Below the pieces are notes generated by a model. It was not told where the DNA came from, did not search any database, and worked only from the letters and a program-made list of their open reading frames with translations. From assembly GCA_951800935.1 (NCBI GenBank), contig CATOLW010000023.1, positions 1 through 10,867 on the forward strand: 10,867 bases of DNA, given 5' to 3'. The translations under genes and the position numbers were made by a program. Position 1 is the stretch's first letter. Each line of letters begins with the position of its first letter. Source of the DNA: an uncultured Clostridium sp. (lineage in GTDB: Bacteria; Bacillota_A; Clostridia; TANB77; CAG-508). Shown piece by piece: positions 1-8,116 of the stretch.

Positions 1-646
1 TATTACGACAAAAATAATATAAAATATCATTTCATTATTTCTAAACCATTGTTTTGCGTTATATGGTAAAAATGGCATAATAATTTTAGAACCATCTAAT
101 GGTGGTAATGGTATCAAATTAAATATACCTAATCCAATGTTAATGGAAATAGCATATTCTAATATTAGTTTTATTACACTTCCTACTGTTGATATTAAAA
201 ATCCTATACTTGCAAATTTAATGAATGCCCCATAAATAATTGCTAATAAAAAGGCTAATACAATATTGGTTAGTGGTCCTGCAAATGATACAATAGCTTC
301 TCCTTTTTCCATTGAAATTTTTCTTGTATATTGTGTTGGATTTACATGAACTGGCTTTCCCCATCCAAATCCTGCAAAAAGTAACATTAAACTTCCAATA
401 GGGTCTAAATGATTGAATGGATTTAAACTTAGTCTTCCTTCGTTTTTAGCAGTGTTATCACCTAGTTTATAAGCTGCGAATCCATGTGCAAATTCATGGA
501 ATGTAATGGCTATTAACACTCCTGGCATGCTAGCTAGTAATCCGGAATAAAGCTCCTGGATTAGTAATGTAATTGGCAATGGTTGATAATATCATAATTG
601 CAATTATAATATAGATCATTCTTTTATCAAATGAAAAATTAAACAT
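1..646 (-). CDS. Site-2-type membrane metalloprotease (peptidase M50), partial, read through a +1 shift
   Basis: Intramembrane zinc metalloprotease of the M50 family (SpoIVFB/S2P relatives), which cleave membrane-embedded substrates; the substrate here is unknown. Translation starts at ATG 644-646 behind GAAGGAG. Residues 1-34 (MFNFSFDKRM..., hydrophobic, ending NPGALF) are in one frame. The frame then meets CGG at 542-544 and would stop at TAG three codons later. Skipping one base gives F-G-L-L-A-S-M-P-G and runs open for 180 more codons to the window edge. That part holds the zinc motif HEFAH (about residues 50-54), the segment EGRLSLNPFNHLDPIGS, FAGFGWGKPV, and the second metal motif NLIPLPPLDGS near residues 176-186, all typical of M50. 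About 215 residues are visible; the C-terminus lies outside the window. The gene begins 49 bases after lysS with no clear terminator between, so the two are probably co-transcribed. Family call is firm; intactness depends on the frameshift interpretation. Confidence 0.88.
541..547 (-). other. Candidate +1 frameshift site TTC-CGG-A in the M50 gene
   Basis: On the coding strand the frame reads TTA TTC CGG A. The zero frame ends at TAG three codons after CGG. Reading TTC then GGA restores the M50 protein with its HEFAH motif. The site matches those in lysS and ffh in having a pyrimidine-only codon, then CGG, then A; it shares the preceding TTA codon with the ffh site. Within this gene the exact point of the shift is less constrained by homology than in ffh, because the N-terminal membrane segment of M50 proteins varies. 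Confidence 0.7.
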
Positions 647-695
647 TTATATTCTCCTTCTTTAACGTTCTTCAAAAGTTAAGAGTTAGTTTTTA

Positions 696-2208
<1,513 letters not shown>

Positions 2209-2240
2209 TTTTATATCTCTCCTCTTTTTTATTTTTGTAT

Positions 2241-2269
2241 ATTATATAGCAAAAATTGGTAAAAGTAAA
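2241..2269 (-). promoter_or_regulatory. Putative sigma-A promoter of lysS
   Basis: On the minus strand a -35-like TTTACT (2264-2269) lies 17 bases from a perfect TATAAT (2241-2246). This places the transcript start near 2234, about 25 bases before the lysS start codon, so there is no room for a T-box or riboswitch leader. The promoter sits just after the terminator of the upstream surface-protein gene, consistent with a separate lysS transcript. Confidence 0.6.
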
Positions 2270-2274
2270 GTTTC

Positions 2275-2322
2275 CAATAGAAAAAACACTATTTTTCCTT
2301 GCTTACGAACTAATAGTGTTTT
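2275..2322 (-). terminator. Intrinsic terminator after the pilin-like gene
   Basis: An 11-bp perfect stem, AAAACACTATT (2283-2293) with AATAGTGTTTT (2312-2322), closes an 18-nt loop. On the minus strand it is followed by a T-rich tail (TTTTTTCTATT). It lies 58 bases after the stop of the pilin-like gene and just ahead of the lysS promoter, so it should separate the two transcripts. The A/T composition of the outer stem means it may also work on the plus strand, where no gene needs it. Confidence 0.8.
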
Positions 2323-2380
2323 GTTGTTAAAATTTGTATTTTATCTTTGATTGTTTTTAGGCTCCTAATTCATCAATTGC

Positions 2381-3928
2381 CTATTTAAAAGTATGTCCTG
2401 TTCCTACAAAAGTTCCTACTTTTTGTACTTCTTCTTCTGATTTCAAGTTAATGTTAGCATATACATCTTCTTTTCTTACTTCTACATTTTCCTTGAATAA
2501 ATCTATGTTTGCTACTTCCTCATCTGTTAGCTTTTTATTCCAAATTTTTAAGCATGTCATCTTTCCAAACATTTGTCTATCATATCCTTCTACTAAAAAA
2601 GATGTTCCTATATTAAATCCTTCATATGGCAAAGTATTATAATTGTTTATTTCATTTACTAATTCTCCATTGAAATATGTTTTCATCTGTTGTGCATCTT
2701 TGCTATATGTACATATAATATCAGTCCATTTGTCATAATATGGTCCATAGTTAGTACCTCTTAAACTTGTTGTTTGCTGAGCAAACTGCAGTTGAATTCC
2801 TTTATTATCCAAATGATTTCCGTATAATCCCATATAATTCTTAGTTATTTGTTTTTCTTGATTAATATTTACCTTGGTAGCTATTGTGTATTCTTGGTAT
2901 AAATCATTTTGGTCTACATTATTTAGTTCTATATGTGATGTTCCTGCAAAGTCAATCCAATAAGCAGGTTCTGTAATATAAGAATCTACTACAACATCGT
3001 ATTTTGCTATTCCAGTTTTTCCTTCTTCATCTGTAATATTAATTAAAAAACTATATTTACCATTTTGTGTGATTTTTAATGGTAAAGCTGGTTCAGTTGT
3101 AATCGTATATTTATTACTATCTGCTATATTAAAGTTAATATAGGTGTCAGTATCCTTTACCTGTGTATTGGCTGGTAATTTTCCTTCTATATCTCTTGTT
3201 ATTTTTACATTTTCTTTATCTAATAGATAAACAATTTTTTCTTCTGATTTAATTCCCCCGTTTTCAATTGCAACATAATAAATTCCATTTTTTGTAACTA
3301 CAAAACTCAAATCTTCTGTTGTGTTCCAATAACTTTTATCTTCTGCTCGATAGTAAATTTGCCATTTATTAATATAACCATCATATTGAATATTAGAAAC
3401 GGTAATCCTCCATTTGTCTGTGTCTATTTGTTCTGCTCTTACGTCAAATGTTGGTTTTCCTGTATTTGACTGATATTCTACATTATATAATCCATCTGGC
3501 AATTGCTCTAGTGTATAATAAGTTTCCCCTTCGTATTGAAAACCTTCATAACTTACAATACTCCTTTTTTCAAGATTGACAAAAAAAGCTTGTTCTATTC
3601 CTTCAATTCCTAAACCTTTAATGGTTTCTATACTCCAATATCGATACCCCTCTTGTGAAATAATTCCAGATTCAGCTAAAGTAAATACAATATCTGCTCT
3701 TGTTTTTATTTCTCCTGTAATTTCTTCGCCATATGATTTTGTTTCATCTCTTTCTTCATATATAGCATTTACTTGTGTCTGCATAATTTTGAGTTCTGCT
3801 GTAAAAGCAGTAAATTTAGATGATTTAATGACATTTACACCGCTATAAGTTGCAATTGATGCTAATATAGAAAGTACTATAATAGTAATGATTAAGGACA
3901 CTAATGTAATTCCTTTTTGTTTTTTCAT
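2381..3928 (-). CDS. Pilin-like surface protein with C-terminal LamG-like domain
   Basis: A 515-residue protein that is probably surface exposed. Its N-terminus MKKQKG^[13 protein letters not shown] has the short basic leader, Gly before the cleavage point and hydrophobic helix (about residues 7-28) of type IV prepilins; position +5 is Ser rather than the usual Glu. Residues about 30-150 resemble a pilin body. Residues about 150-315 look like one or two beta-sandwich (Ig-like) modules with many Tyr, Ile and Thr. Residues about 320-490 ([16 protein letters not shown]..., [13 protein letters not shown]..., [12 protein letters not shown]..., [13 protein letters not shown]) match the concanavalin-A/LamG jelly-roll pattern, which often binds glycans. 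It starts at ATG 3926-3928 behind AGGAGG, only 31 bases after tRNA-Gln with no terminator between, so the two may share a transcript. No pilus assembly genes are nearby. Inference: a minor pilin or adhesin. Confidence 0.75.
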   Translation of the reverse strand: MKKQKGITLVSLIITIIVLSILASIATYSGVNVIKSSKFTAFTAELKIMQTQVNAIYEERDETKSYGEEITGEIKTRADIVFTLAESGIISQEGYRYWSIETIKGLGIEGIEQAFFVNLEKRSIVSYEGFQYEGETYYTLEQLPDGLYNVEYQSNTGKPTFDVRAEQIDTDKWRITVSNIQYDGYINKWQIYYRAEDKSYWNTTEDLSFVVTKNGIYYVAIENGGIKSEEKIVYLLDKENVKITRDIEGKLPANTQVKDTDTYINFNIADSNKYTITTEPALPLKITQNGKYSFLINITDEEGKTGIAKYDVVVDSYITEPAYWIDFAGTSHIELNNVDQNDLYQEYTIATKVNINQEKQITKNYMGLYGNHLDNKGIQLQFAQQTTSLRGTNYGPYYDKWTDIICTYSKDAQQMKTYFNGELVNEINNYNTLPYEGFNIGTSFLVEGYDRQMFGKMTCLKIWNKKLTDEEVANIDLFKENVEVRKEDVYANINLKSEEEVQKVGTFVGTGHTFK

Positions 3929-3959
3929 TTGTTACCTCCTAATTTTCTTTCTTTTATTT

Positions 3960-4034
3960 TGGTTGGGGTACTAGGATTCGAACCTAGGAATGTCGGAGTC
4001 AGAGTCCGATGCCTTACCGCTTGGCGATACCCCA
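3960..4034 (-). tRNA. tRNA-Gln (anticodon CUG)
   Basis: A complete 75-nt cloverleaf can be folded by hand. The acceptor UGGGGUA/UACCCCA has the U1-A72 pair typical of glutamine tRNA. The D-arm is GCC/GGC, the anticodon stem UCGGA/UCCGA with loop CUCUGAC (anticodon CUG, reading CAG), and the T-arm CUAGG/CCUAG with loop UUCGAAU. Discriminator A and CCA are encoded. C34 should restrict it to CAG, so a second tRNA-Gln(UUG) for CAA should exist elsewhere. It lies just upstream of the pilin-like gene. Confidence 0.96.
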
Positions 4035-4064
4035 ATATAAAATTACTACAATGTTACCACATAC

Positions 4065-4120
4065 TGAGGCTGTAGCTCAGCTGAAGCTTCACACAGCCAC
4101 AGCAGCTTGGCGATACCTCA
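4065..4120 (-). other. Degenerate tRNA-like sequence, partial copy of tRNA-Gln
   Basis: The first 16 bases on the minus strand match tRNA-Gln at 15 positions (TGAGGTATCGCCAAGC against TGGGGTATCGCCAAGC), and the upstream flank TTATATT is shared. The last bases, GCCTCA, re-pair with TGAGGT (one G-T pair), so an acceptor-like stem survives. The middle is too short for anticodon and T arms (56 nt in all), and no CCA follows. The element also contains a hairpin GGCTGT/ACAGCC with an inner AGCT/AGCT stem, and on the plus strand TGTAGCTCAGCTG resembles a tRNA D-arm. It is transcribed, if at all, together with tRNA-Gln. Best read as a decayed or rearranged tRNA duplicate; a structured small RNA is possible. 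Confidence 0.5.
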
Positions 4121-4142
4121 ATATAACATATTTACAATTATT

Positions 4143-4171
4143 ATATTATCATTTTATTTTCTTTTTGTCGA
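4143..4171 (-). promoter_or_regulatory. Putative promoter for the tRNA-like element, tRNA-Gln and perhaps the pilin-like gene
   Basis: On the minus strand TCGACA (4166-4171) is followed after 17 bases by TAATAT (4143-4148), preceded by TG at the extended -10 position. Transcription would start near 4135, just before the tRNA-like element, and could continue through tRNA-Gln into the pilin-like gene because no terminator is seen between them. Confidence 0.5.
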
Positions 4172-4189
4172 GGTTTTCTAAATAAAAAA

Positions 4190-4229
4190 TAATATAAAAA
4201 GATTACAATTTTTTAATTGCAATCCTTTA
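4190..4229 (-). terminator. Intrinsic terminator after the metallopeptidase homologue
   Basis: The stem GGATTGCAATT / AATTGTAATC (one A-C mismatch) around an AAAA loop, in the region 4201-4225, is followed on the minus strand by TTTTTATATT. It lies about 25 bases after the stop of the YgjP-like gene and ahead of the tRNA promoter. Confidence 0.7.
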
Positions 4230-4249
4230 AAAATTAATTCCTATTAAAT

Positions 4250-4771
4250 TTATAAATTTAATAATATCTCTTCGCATTTTTTATAATCTGGTAAATACTT
4301 TTCTAACATAATAAAAAATGCTTTCGTATGATTTTTATGTTTTAAATGGCAGTACTGATGCAAGATGATATAGTCAATTACTTTGCGACTATATTTAACT
4401 ACTTCTGGATGAATGATAATTTTTCCATTTTCACATTTTCCTAATGTTTTCATTCTTTTTATTTCGTATTCTTCTGGCGCAAATCCTAATGTGATTCTTG
4501 TTTTTTCCATAGCTCTTTCTATTTCTACTTTTGCAATTTGTTCGTACATTTTATCAATTGCTAAGTCTAATATTTTTTTGTTTTCCATTTTTTTATAACG
4601 GTTTGGAAGTGATATTTTTATGGTTTTGTTTTCAATATCTAGTTCGGTAATCTTTGTGTTTTTATATATTATTTTTACTTTGTAATCCATTCCTAACACT
4701 GGAACTGGGTGTCTTTCTATTGTATTACTTACCAGTGTTTTTACCTTTATATTTCTTTTTACTAAATTCAT
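4250..4771 (-). CDS. YgjP/DUF45-type zinc metallopeptidase homologue with altered active site
   Basis: A 173-residue homologue of the YgjP-like M48-related metallopeptidase family (DUF45). Such proteins normally end in a pattern like HELCHLKxxNHSxxFW followed by LPDYK. Here the C-terminal region reads ILHQYCHLKHKNHTKAFF ... LPDYKKCEEIL, so the fold and both histidines of the zinc motif, plus the downstream NH, are kept. The catalytic Glu of HExxH is Gln (codon CAG). Such a change should remove or greatly weaken peptidase activity. The N-terminal beta-rich part (YKVKIIYKNTKITELDIENKTIKISLP) is typical of the family. I place the start at ATG 4769-4771, since AAGGAG lies 8 bases upstream; an in-frame GTG three codons earlier is too close to that site. 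The gene is divergent from dapA and followed by its own terminator. Its role is unknown. Confidence 0.8.
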   Translation of the reverse strand: MNLVKRNIKVKTLVSNTIERHPVPVLGMDYKVKIIYKNTKITELDIENKTIKISLPNRYKKMENKKILDLAIDKMYEQIAKVEIERAMEKTRITLGFAPEEYEIKRMKTLGKCENGKIIIHPEVVKYSRKVIDYIILHQYCHLKHKNHTKAFFIMLEKYLPDYKKCEEILLNL

Positions 4772-4993
4772 TTTTATCACTCCTTATTTTTATTTTATCA
4801 AATTTCCGTTCTTCGAATTGTTGTTCGCTTTGTTGTTCTCATTTTATCTTTTATTTTATTTTTTGTCAATACCTTTTTTCATTTTTTTTTACTTTTTTAT
4901 TTCTTTTTTTTATTTTTTATAATATAATCCTATATAGAATATAGATGTAAGTACATTTATATGATGATACTCTTTTTAGAGGTGATAAATATT
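4772..4993. promoter_or_regulatory. Divergent intergenic region with T-rich tract and dapA promoter
   Basis: This 222-base gap serves two divergent genes. From about 4840 to 4920 the plus strand is almost only T and A with long T runs, which may bend the DNA or act as an upstream element. Overlapping TATAAT boxes at 4918-4923 and 4923-4928 are likely -10 sites for dapA; no good -35 is visible. An inverted repeat ATGTA-AG-TACAT (4945-4956) follows and could be an operator. TTGTTGTTC occurs twice (4819-4827 and 4831-4839) on the metallopeptidase side. None of the conserved blocks of the lysine riboswitch is seen. Confidence 0.4.
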
Positions 4994-5881
4994 ATGAAAA
5001 AAATTTTGTTTAAAGGCTGTGGTACAGCTATTAGTACACCTTTTGATGAAAATGGTGTAAACTTAAAGGAATTTGAAAGACTTGTAGAAAATCAAATTCA
5101 AAATAAAGTAGATAGTATTATTGTTTGTGGAACAACTGGCGAAGCATCTACGATGACAACAGAAGAAAAAATTGCTACCATTGAATGTGCTGTTAGGACT
5201 TCTCACGGTCGAGTTCCTATTATTGCAGGCACTGGTGGAAACAATACCAAACAAGTAATTGAATATTCTAAAAAAGTTGCATCTTTAGGAGTTGATGGAC
5301 TTTTAATTGTTACTCCTTATTATAATAAGTGTACTCAAAATGGACTAATTCAACATTATAAAGAAATTGCAAAAAATGTTACTTTACCAATTATTCTTTA
5401 TAATGTACCTAGTAGAACAGGTGTTAACATCGAACCTAAAACTTGTTTCGAACTTTCCAAAATAGAAAATATTGTTGCCATTAAAGAAGCGAGTGGTAAT
5501 CTATCACAAGTTGCTGAAATAGCACACTTATGTGGTGATTCTTTAGCTATCTATTCTGGTAATGATGACCAAGTTTTGCCAATTCTTTCTCTTGGCGGAA
5601 TTGGTGTGATTTCTGTTTTATCTAATGTTATGCCAAAATATACTCATAATATGGTTCAAAATTTCTTAGAGGGAAATATCCTAGAAGCAACCAAAATGCA
5701 ATTAGAAGCTTTGCCTCTTATTAAAGCTTTATTTAGTGAAGTAAATCCTATTCCTGTTAAGGCAGCTTTAAATATTTTAGGTTATAACTTTGGCATTCCT
5801 AGATTGCCTTTAACAAAAATAACACAAGAAAAAGAAAAAATACTAAAAGTAGAATTATTAAAACTACAACAAAATGGGTAA
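4994..5881 (+). CDS. dapA: 4-hydroxy-tetrahydrodipicolinate synthase
   Basis: Condenses pyruvate with aspartate semialdehyde, the first committed step toward diaminopimelate and lysine; cytoplasmic TIM-barrel enzyme, 295 residues. Visible motifs: GTTGEASTMTTEEK (substrate-binding TT pair, about residues 47-48), TPYYNK with the catalytic Tyr (about 136), NVPSRTG with the carboxylate-binding Arg, and IKEASG with the Schiff-base Lys (about 164). The start is ATG 4994-4996 (MKKILFKGCGTAISTPF), chosen because AGAGGTGAT lies 5-10 bases upstream and family members begin here; the open frame extends 11 codons further up but without a binding site. dapB follows after 43 bases, so the two form an operon. 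Lysine made here feeds cell wall (as diaminopimelate) and lysS nearby, though this closeness may be chance. Confidence 0.95.
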   Translation: MKKILFKGCGTAISTPFDENGVNLKEFERLVENQIQNKVDSIIVCGTTGEASTMTTEEKIATIECAVRTSHGRVPIIAGTGGNNTKQVIEYSKKVASLGVDGLLIVTPYYNKCTQNGLIQHYKEIAKNVTLPIILYNVPSRTGVNIEPKTCFELSKIENIVAIKEASGNLSQVAEIAHLCGDSLAIYSGNDDQVLPILSLGGIGVISVLSNVMPKYTHNMVQNFLEGNILEATKMQLEALPLIKALFSEVNPIPVKAALNILGYNFGIPRLPLTKITQEKEKILKVELLKLQQNG

Positions 5882-5924
5882 CACTAGATTTCAAATTTTA
5901 TCATAGAAAGGATTGTAAAAAAAT

Positions 5925-6677
5925 ATGTTAGAAGTAATGGTAAATGGATGTAGCGGAAAAATGGGACAAATTGTTTGTGATTTAGTCAATCAAAGTGAAA
6001 ACCTTGTATTAAAATGTGGATTTGATAAAAACGTAACAGGAGAATTTGCTTTTCCTGTATTTAATAAAATTGAAGCTATTACAGAAAAACCAGATGTTAT
6101 TATTGATTTTTCTGTTCCAATAGCTACCTTTACCCTTTTAGAATATGCTGTGCAAAATCATATTCCAATGGTAATTGCTACTACTGGATTTTCTAAAGAA
6201 GAAGAAGAAAAGATTAAAGAATATAGCAAACAAATTCCTATTTTTAAATCTGCTAATATGTCTTATGATATTATGATTATGAAAAAATTAGTACAATGGC
6301 TAGCTCCTTTGTTAAAAAATACAGATATCGAAATAACAGAAACACATCATAACCGAAAAATTGATAGTCCAAGTGGAACTGCTCAAATGCTTGCTGATTC
6401 CATTAATGATTCTCTTGGTAATACTCTTCATTGCGAATATAATAGACATGATAAACGTGAAAAAAGGGATAAAAATGAAATTGGTATAAATTCAATTCGT
6501 GGTGGAAATATTGTTGGAGAACATACCGTTCAATTTTTCGGAGAGTTTGAAACCTTTGAATTAAAACATACTTCTTATTCTCGTAATGTATTTGCAGAAG
6601 GTGCGATAAAAGCTGCTAGATTTTTAGTAACAATGCCTAATGGATTTTATTGTATGGAAGATATGTGTAGTATTTAA
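5925..6677 (+). CDS. dapB: 4-hydroxy-tetrahydrodipicolinate reductase
   Basis: Reduces the DapA product to tetrahydrodipicolinate with NAD(P)H, the second step of the pathway. 250 residues, normal for the family. The N-terminal Rossmann motif is VNGCSGKMGQ (about residues 5-14, the GxxGxMG pattern). ATTGF (about 86-90) and the catalytic stretch ETHHNRKIDSPSGTAQ (about 141-156), with the His pair and Lys, are intact, and RGGNIVGEHTV is the usual C-domain block. It starts at ATG 5925-5927 behind AGAAAGGA. It is the second gene after dapA and ends at a terminator shared with rplS. It contains TTC GGA for F-G, read normally, which contrasts with the TTC-CGG-A site in the M50 gene. Confidence 0.96.
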   Translation: MLEVMVNGCSGKMGQIVCDLVNQSENLVLKCGFDKNVTGEFAFPVFNKIEAITEKPDVIIDFSVPIATFTLLEYAVQNHIPMVIATTGFSKEEEEKIKEYSKQIPIFKSANMSYDIMIMKKLVQWLAPLLKNTDIEITETHHNRKIDSPSGTAQMLADSINDSLGNTLHCEYNRHDKREKRDKNEIGINSIRGGNIVGEHTVQFFGEFETFELKHTSYSRNVFAEGAIKAARFLVTMPNGFYCMEDMCSI

Positions 6678-6687
6678 TTTTAATAAA

Positions 6688-6735
6688 AATAAAAAAATGT
6701 ACCAAAAAGATATTTCTTCTTGGCACATTTTTTAT
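6688..6735. terminator. Two-way intrinsic terminator between dapB and rplS
   Basis: AAAAAATGTACCAA (6692-6705) pairs with TTGGCACATTTTTT (6720-6733) with one mismatch, leaving a loop of about 14 nt. The A run on one arm and T run on the other make it suitable on both strands. It sits between the converging ends of dapB and rplS and overlaps the rplS stop edge. Confidence 0.85.
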
Positions 6736-7376
6736 TAATCTTTTTTCTCTTCTTCTTTTTCAGCTTCCACTGGTTCTTCTTTTATGTCTTCTACTACTTC
6801 TTCTTTTACAGTATCTACTGTTTCTTGAACAGCAACTTTTTGTGTTTCAATAGCTGAAGCTTCCTCTGGAGCAGCTTCTACTTTTACTTCCTCTGCTTTT
6901 TCTTCTACAGTTGGTGTTTCAACTACTTCTTCAGCAGCTACAGCAGTTTCTGCTACTTCTTCAGTTGTTTCTTCTACTACTGGTTCTTCTACTAAATCTT
7001 CTTTGATAATAATTTCTCTATCTTCAATTCTAGCACCTACTTTTTCTTTTGTTTTAGCAGCTTTACCAACTCTGTCTCTTAAGTAGAATAATCTTGCTCT
7101 TCTTGCTTTACCAACTCTTACTAATTCTACTTTTTCAACTAATGGAGAGTGTACTAAAAATGTTTTTTCAACACCTACACCGTAAGAGATTTTTCTAACA
7201 GTAAATGTTTGGTTAACTCCTCCACCTTGTACTTTAATAATAATTCCTTCAAATACTTGGATTCTTTCTTTGTTTCCTTCTTTGATTCTTACGTGTACTT
7301 TAACCGTATTACCAACTTTTAATTCTGGTATTTTATTTTTCAATTGTTCGTGTTCAATAGATTTAATAATATCCAT
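6735..7376 (-). CDS. rplS: Ribosomal protein L19 with long acidic C-terminal tail
   Basis: L19 of the large ribosomal subunit, located at the interface with the small subunit. Residues 1 to about 113 are ordinary L19: [55 protein letters not shown], and a basic end [21 protein letters not shown]. The protein then continues for about 100 residues of low complexity, rich in Glu, Val and Ala with repeated VEE/EEV/EEP units and ending in KEEEKKD. Usual L19 is about 115 residues, so the tail nearly doubles the length. The tail is predicted to be disordered and strongly acidic, odd for an rRNA-binding protein. Start ATG 7374-7376 follows AGGAGG. Last gene of the trmD cluster, ending at a shared terminator. 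The codons of the tail look like the rest of the gene. Confidence 0.95.
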   Translation of the reverse strand: MDIIKSIEHEQLKNKIPELKVGNTVKVHVRIKEGNKERIQVFEGIIIKVQGGGVNQTFTVRKISYGVGVEKTFLVHSPLVEKVELVRVGKARRARLFYLRDRVGKAAKTKEKVGARIEDREIIIKEDLVEEPVVEETTEEVAETAVAAEEVVETPTVEEKAEEVKVEAAPEEASAIETQKVAVQETVDTVKEEVVEDIKEEPVEAEKEEEKKD

Positions 7377-7435
7377 TTTAGAATTTCCTCCTTCTTTTCA
7401 TTTACGAGCGGTACTTTTAAAAGCACTTCGTTTAT
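7377..7435 (-). promoter_or_regulatory. Possible L19 leader hairpin between trmD and rplS
   Basis: The 59-base gap holds, on the minus strand, ACGAAGTG...CGCTCGT, which pair with one bulge around the symmetric GTGCTTTTAAAAGTAC. AGGAGG of rplS lies just after. A short structured L19 leader thought to act in autoregulation is known in low-GC Gram-positives. The position fits; the match to that family was not tested. Confidence 0.35.
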
Positions 7436-8101
7436 TTACTTTTCTAATAAATCTGGTCTTTTCTTTTGGGTTATTTCTATAGATTTTTCTTTTCGCCATC
7501 TTTCTATCTTTTTGTGATGACCAGATAATAATATTTCAGGTACTGGTTCTCCTTCAAATATTTCAGGTCTTGTATATTGTGGATATTCTAGAAGTCCATT
7601 TAAAAAGCTTTCTTCTTGAATAGAATCTTGTTTTAAAACACCTTCTACATATCGACTAACACTATCGATTAAGACCATAGCTGGAATTTCCCCACCAGTT
7701 AATACATAGTCTCCAATTGATATTTCCTCATCTACAATTTTATTTAACACTCTTTGGTCAATCCCTTCATAGTGTCCACATAGTATGATAAGATGACTTT
7801 CTTTACTTAAGTTTTCTACCATTTGTTGGTTTAATGTTTTTCCTTGTGGGGACATATAAATGACTTTTGTGTTTTTTGCTTTAACAGATTGATAAGCTTT
7901 ATATACTACATCTGGCTTCATTACCATTCCAGCACCACCACCATATGGAGTATCATCTACTTTTTTATGCTTATCTTCTGAAAAATCTCTGATATTAATT
8001 AAGTTAATATCAATCAAATTTTTTTCTACTGCTTTTCCAATCACACTTGTTTTGAGTGATTCAAACATTTCTGGAAAAAGCGTTAAAACATCAAATTTCA
8101 T
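7436..8101 (-). CDS. trmD: tRNA (guanine-N1)-methyltransferase
   Basis: Methylates G37 next to the anticodon of tRNAs reading CNN and some other codons, using S-adenosylmethionine, and so guards against +1 frameshifting. 221 residues. Visible are FDVLTLFPEMF at the start, the knotted SAM site LCGHYEGIDQRV and SIGDYVLTGGEIPAMV, and the C-terminal substrate part ESFLNGLLEYPQYTRP ... LLSGHHKKIERWR. I chose ATG 8099-8101 because GGAGG lies 7 bases upstream; an ATG four codons earlier overlaps that binding site. It is slightly shorter than the usual 230-250 residues but no motif is missing. It lies 15 bases after rimM in the ribosomal cluster. Its normal role is of interest because three +1 shift sites occur in this window, two after codons whose tRNAs are TrmD targets (CCU and CUU). 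Confidence 0.96.
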   Translation of the reverse strand: MKFDVLTLFPEMFESLKTSVIGKAVEKNLIDINLINIRDFSEDKHKKVDDTPYGGGAGMVMKPDVVYKAYQSVKAKNTKVIYMSPQGKTLNQQMVENLSKESHLIILCGHYEGIDQRVLNKIVDEEISIGDYVLTGGEIPAMVLIDSVSRYVEGVLKQDSIQEESFLNGLLEYPQYTRPEIFEGEPVPEILLSGHHKKIERWRKEKSIEITQKKRPDLLEK

Positions 8102-8116
8102 TTTTTCCTCCATATT

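Noticed and set aside
2209..2280. T-box leader for lysS
   Set aside because: The likely transcript start is about 25 bases before the start codon, leaving no room for a T-box, and no T-box consensus is seen.
4810..4830. LexA-type SOS box CGAACAACAATTCG near the metallopeptidase homologue
   Set aside because: The outer CGAA/TTCG arms are symmetric but the inner bases do not fit the CGAACRNRYGTTCG consensus; more likely chance in repeated GAACAACAA sequence.
4781..4993. Lysine riboswitch upstream of dapA
   Set aside because: AGAGGTG at 4978-4984 recalls the start of the L-box, but it is the ribosome binding site of dapA. None of the other conserved blocks is present and the gap is mostly T-rich.
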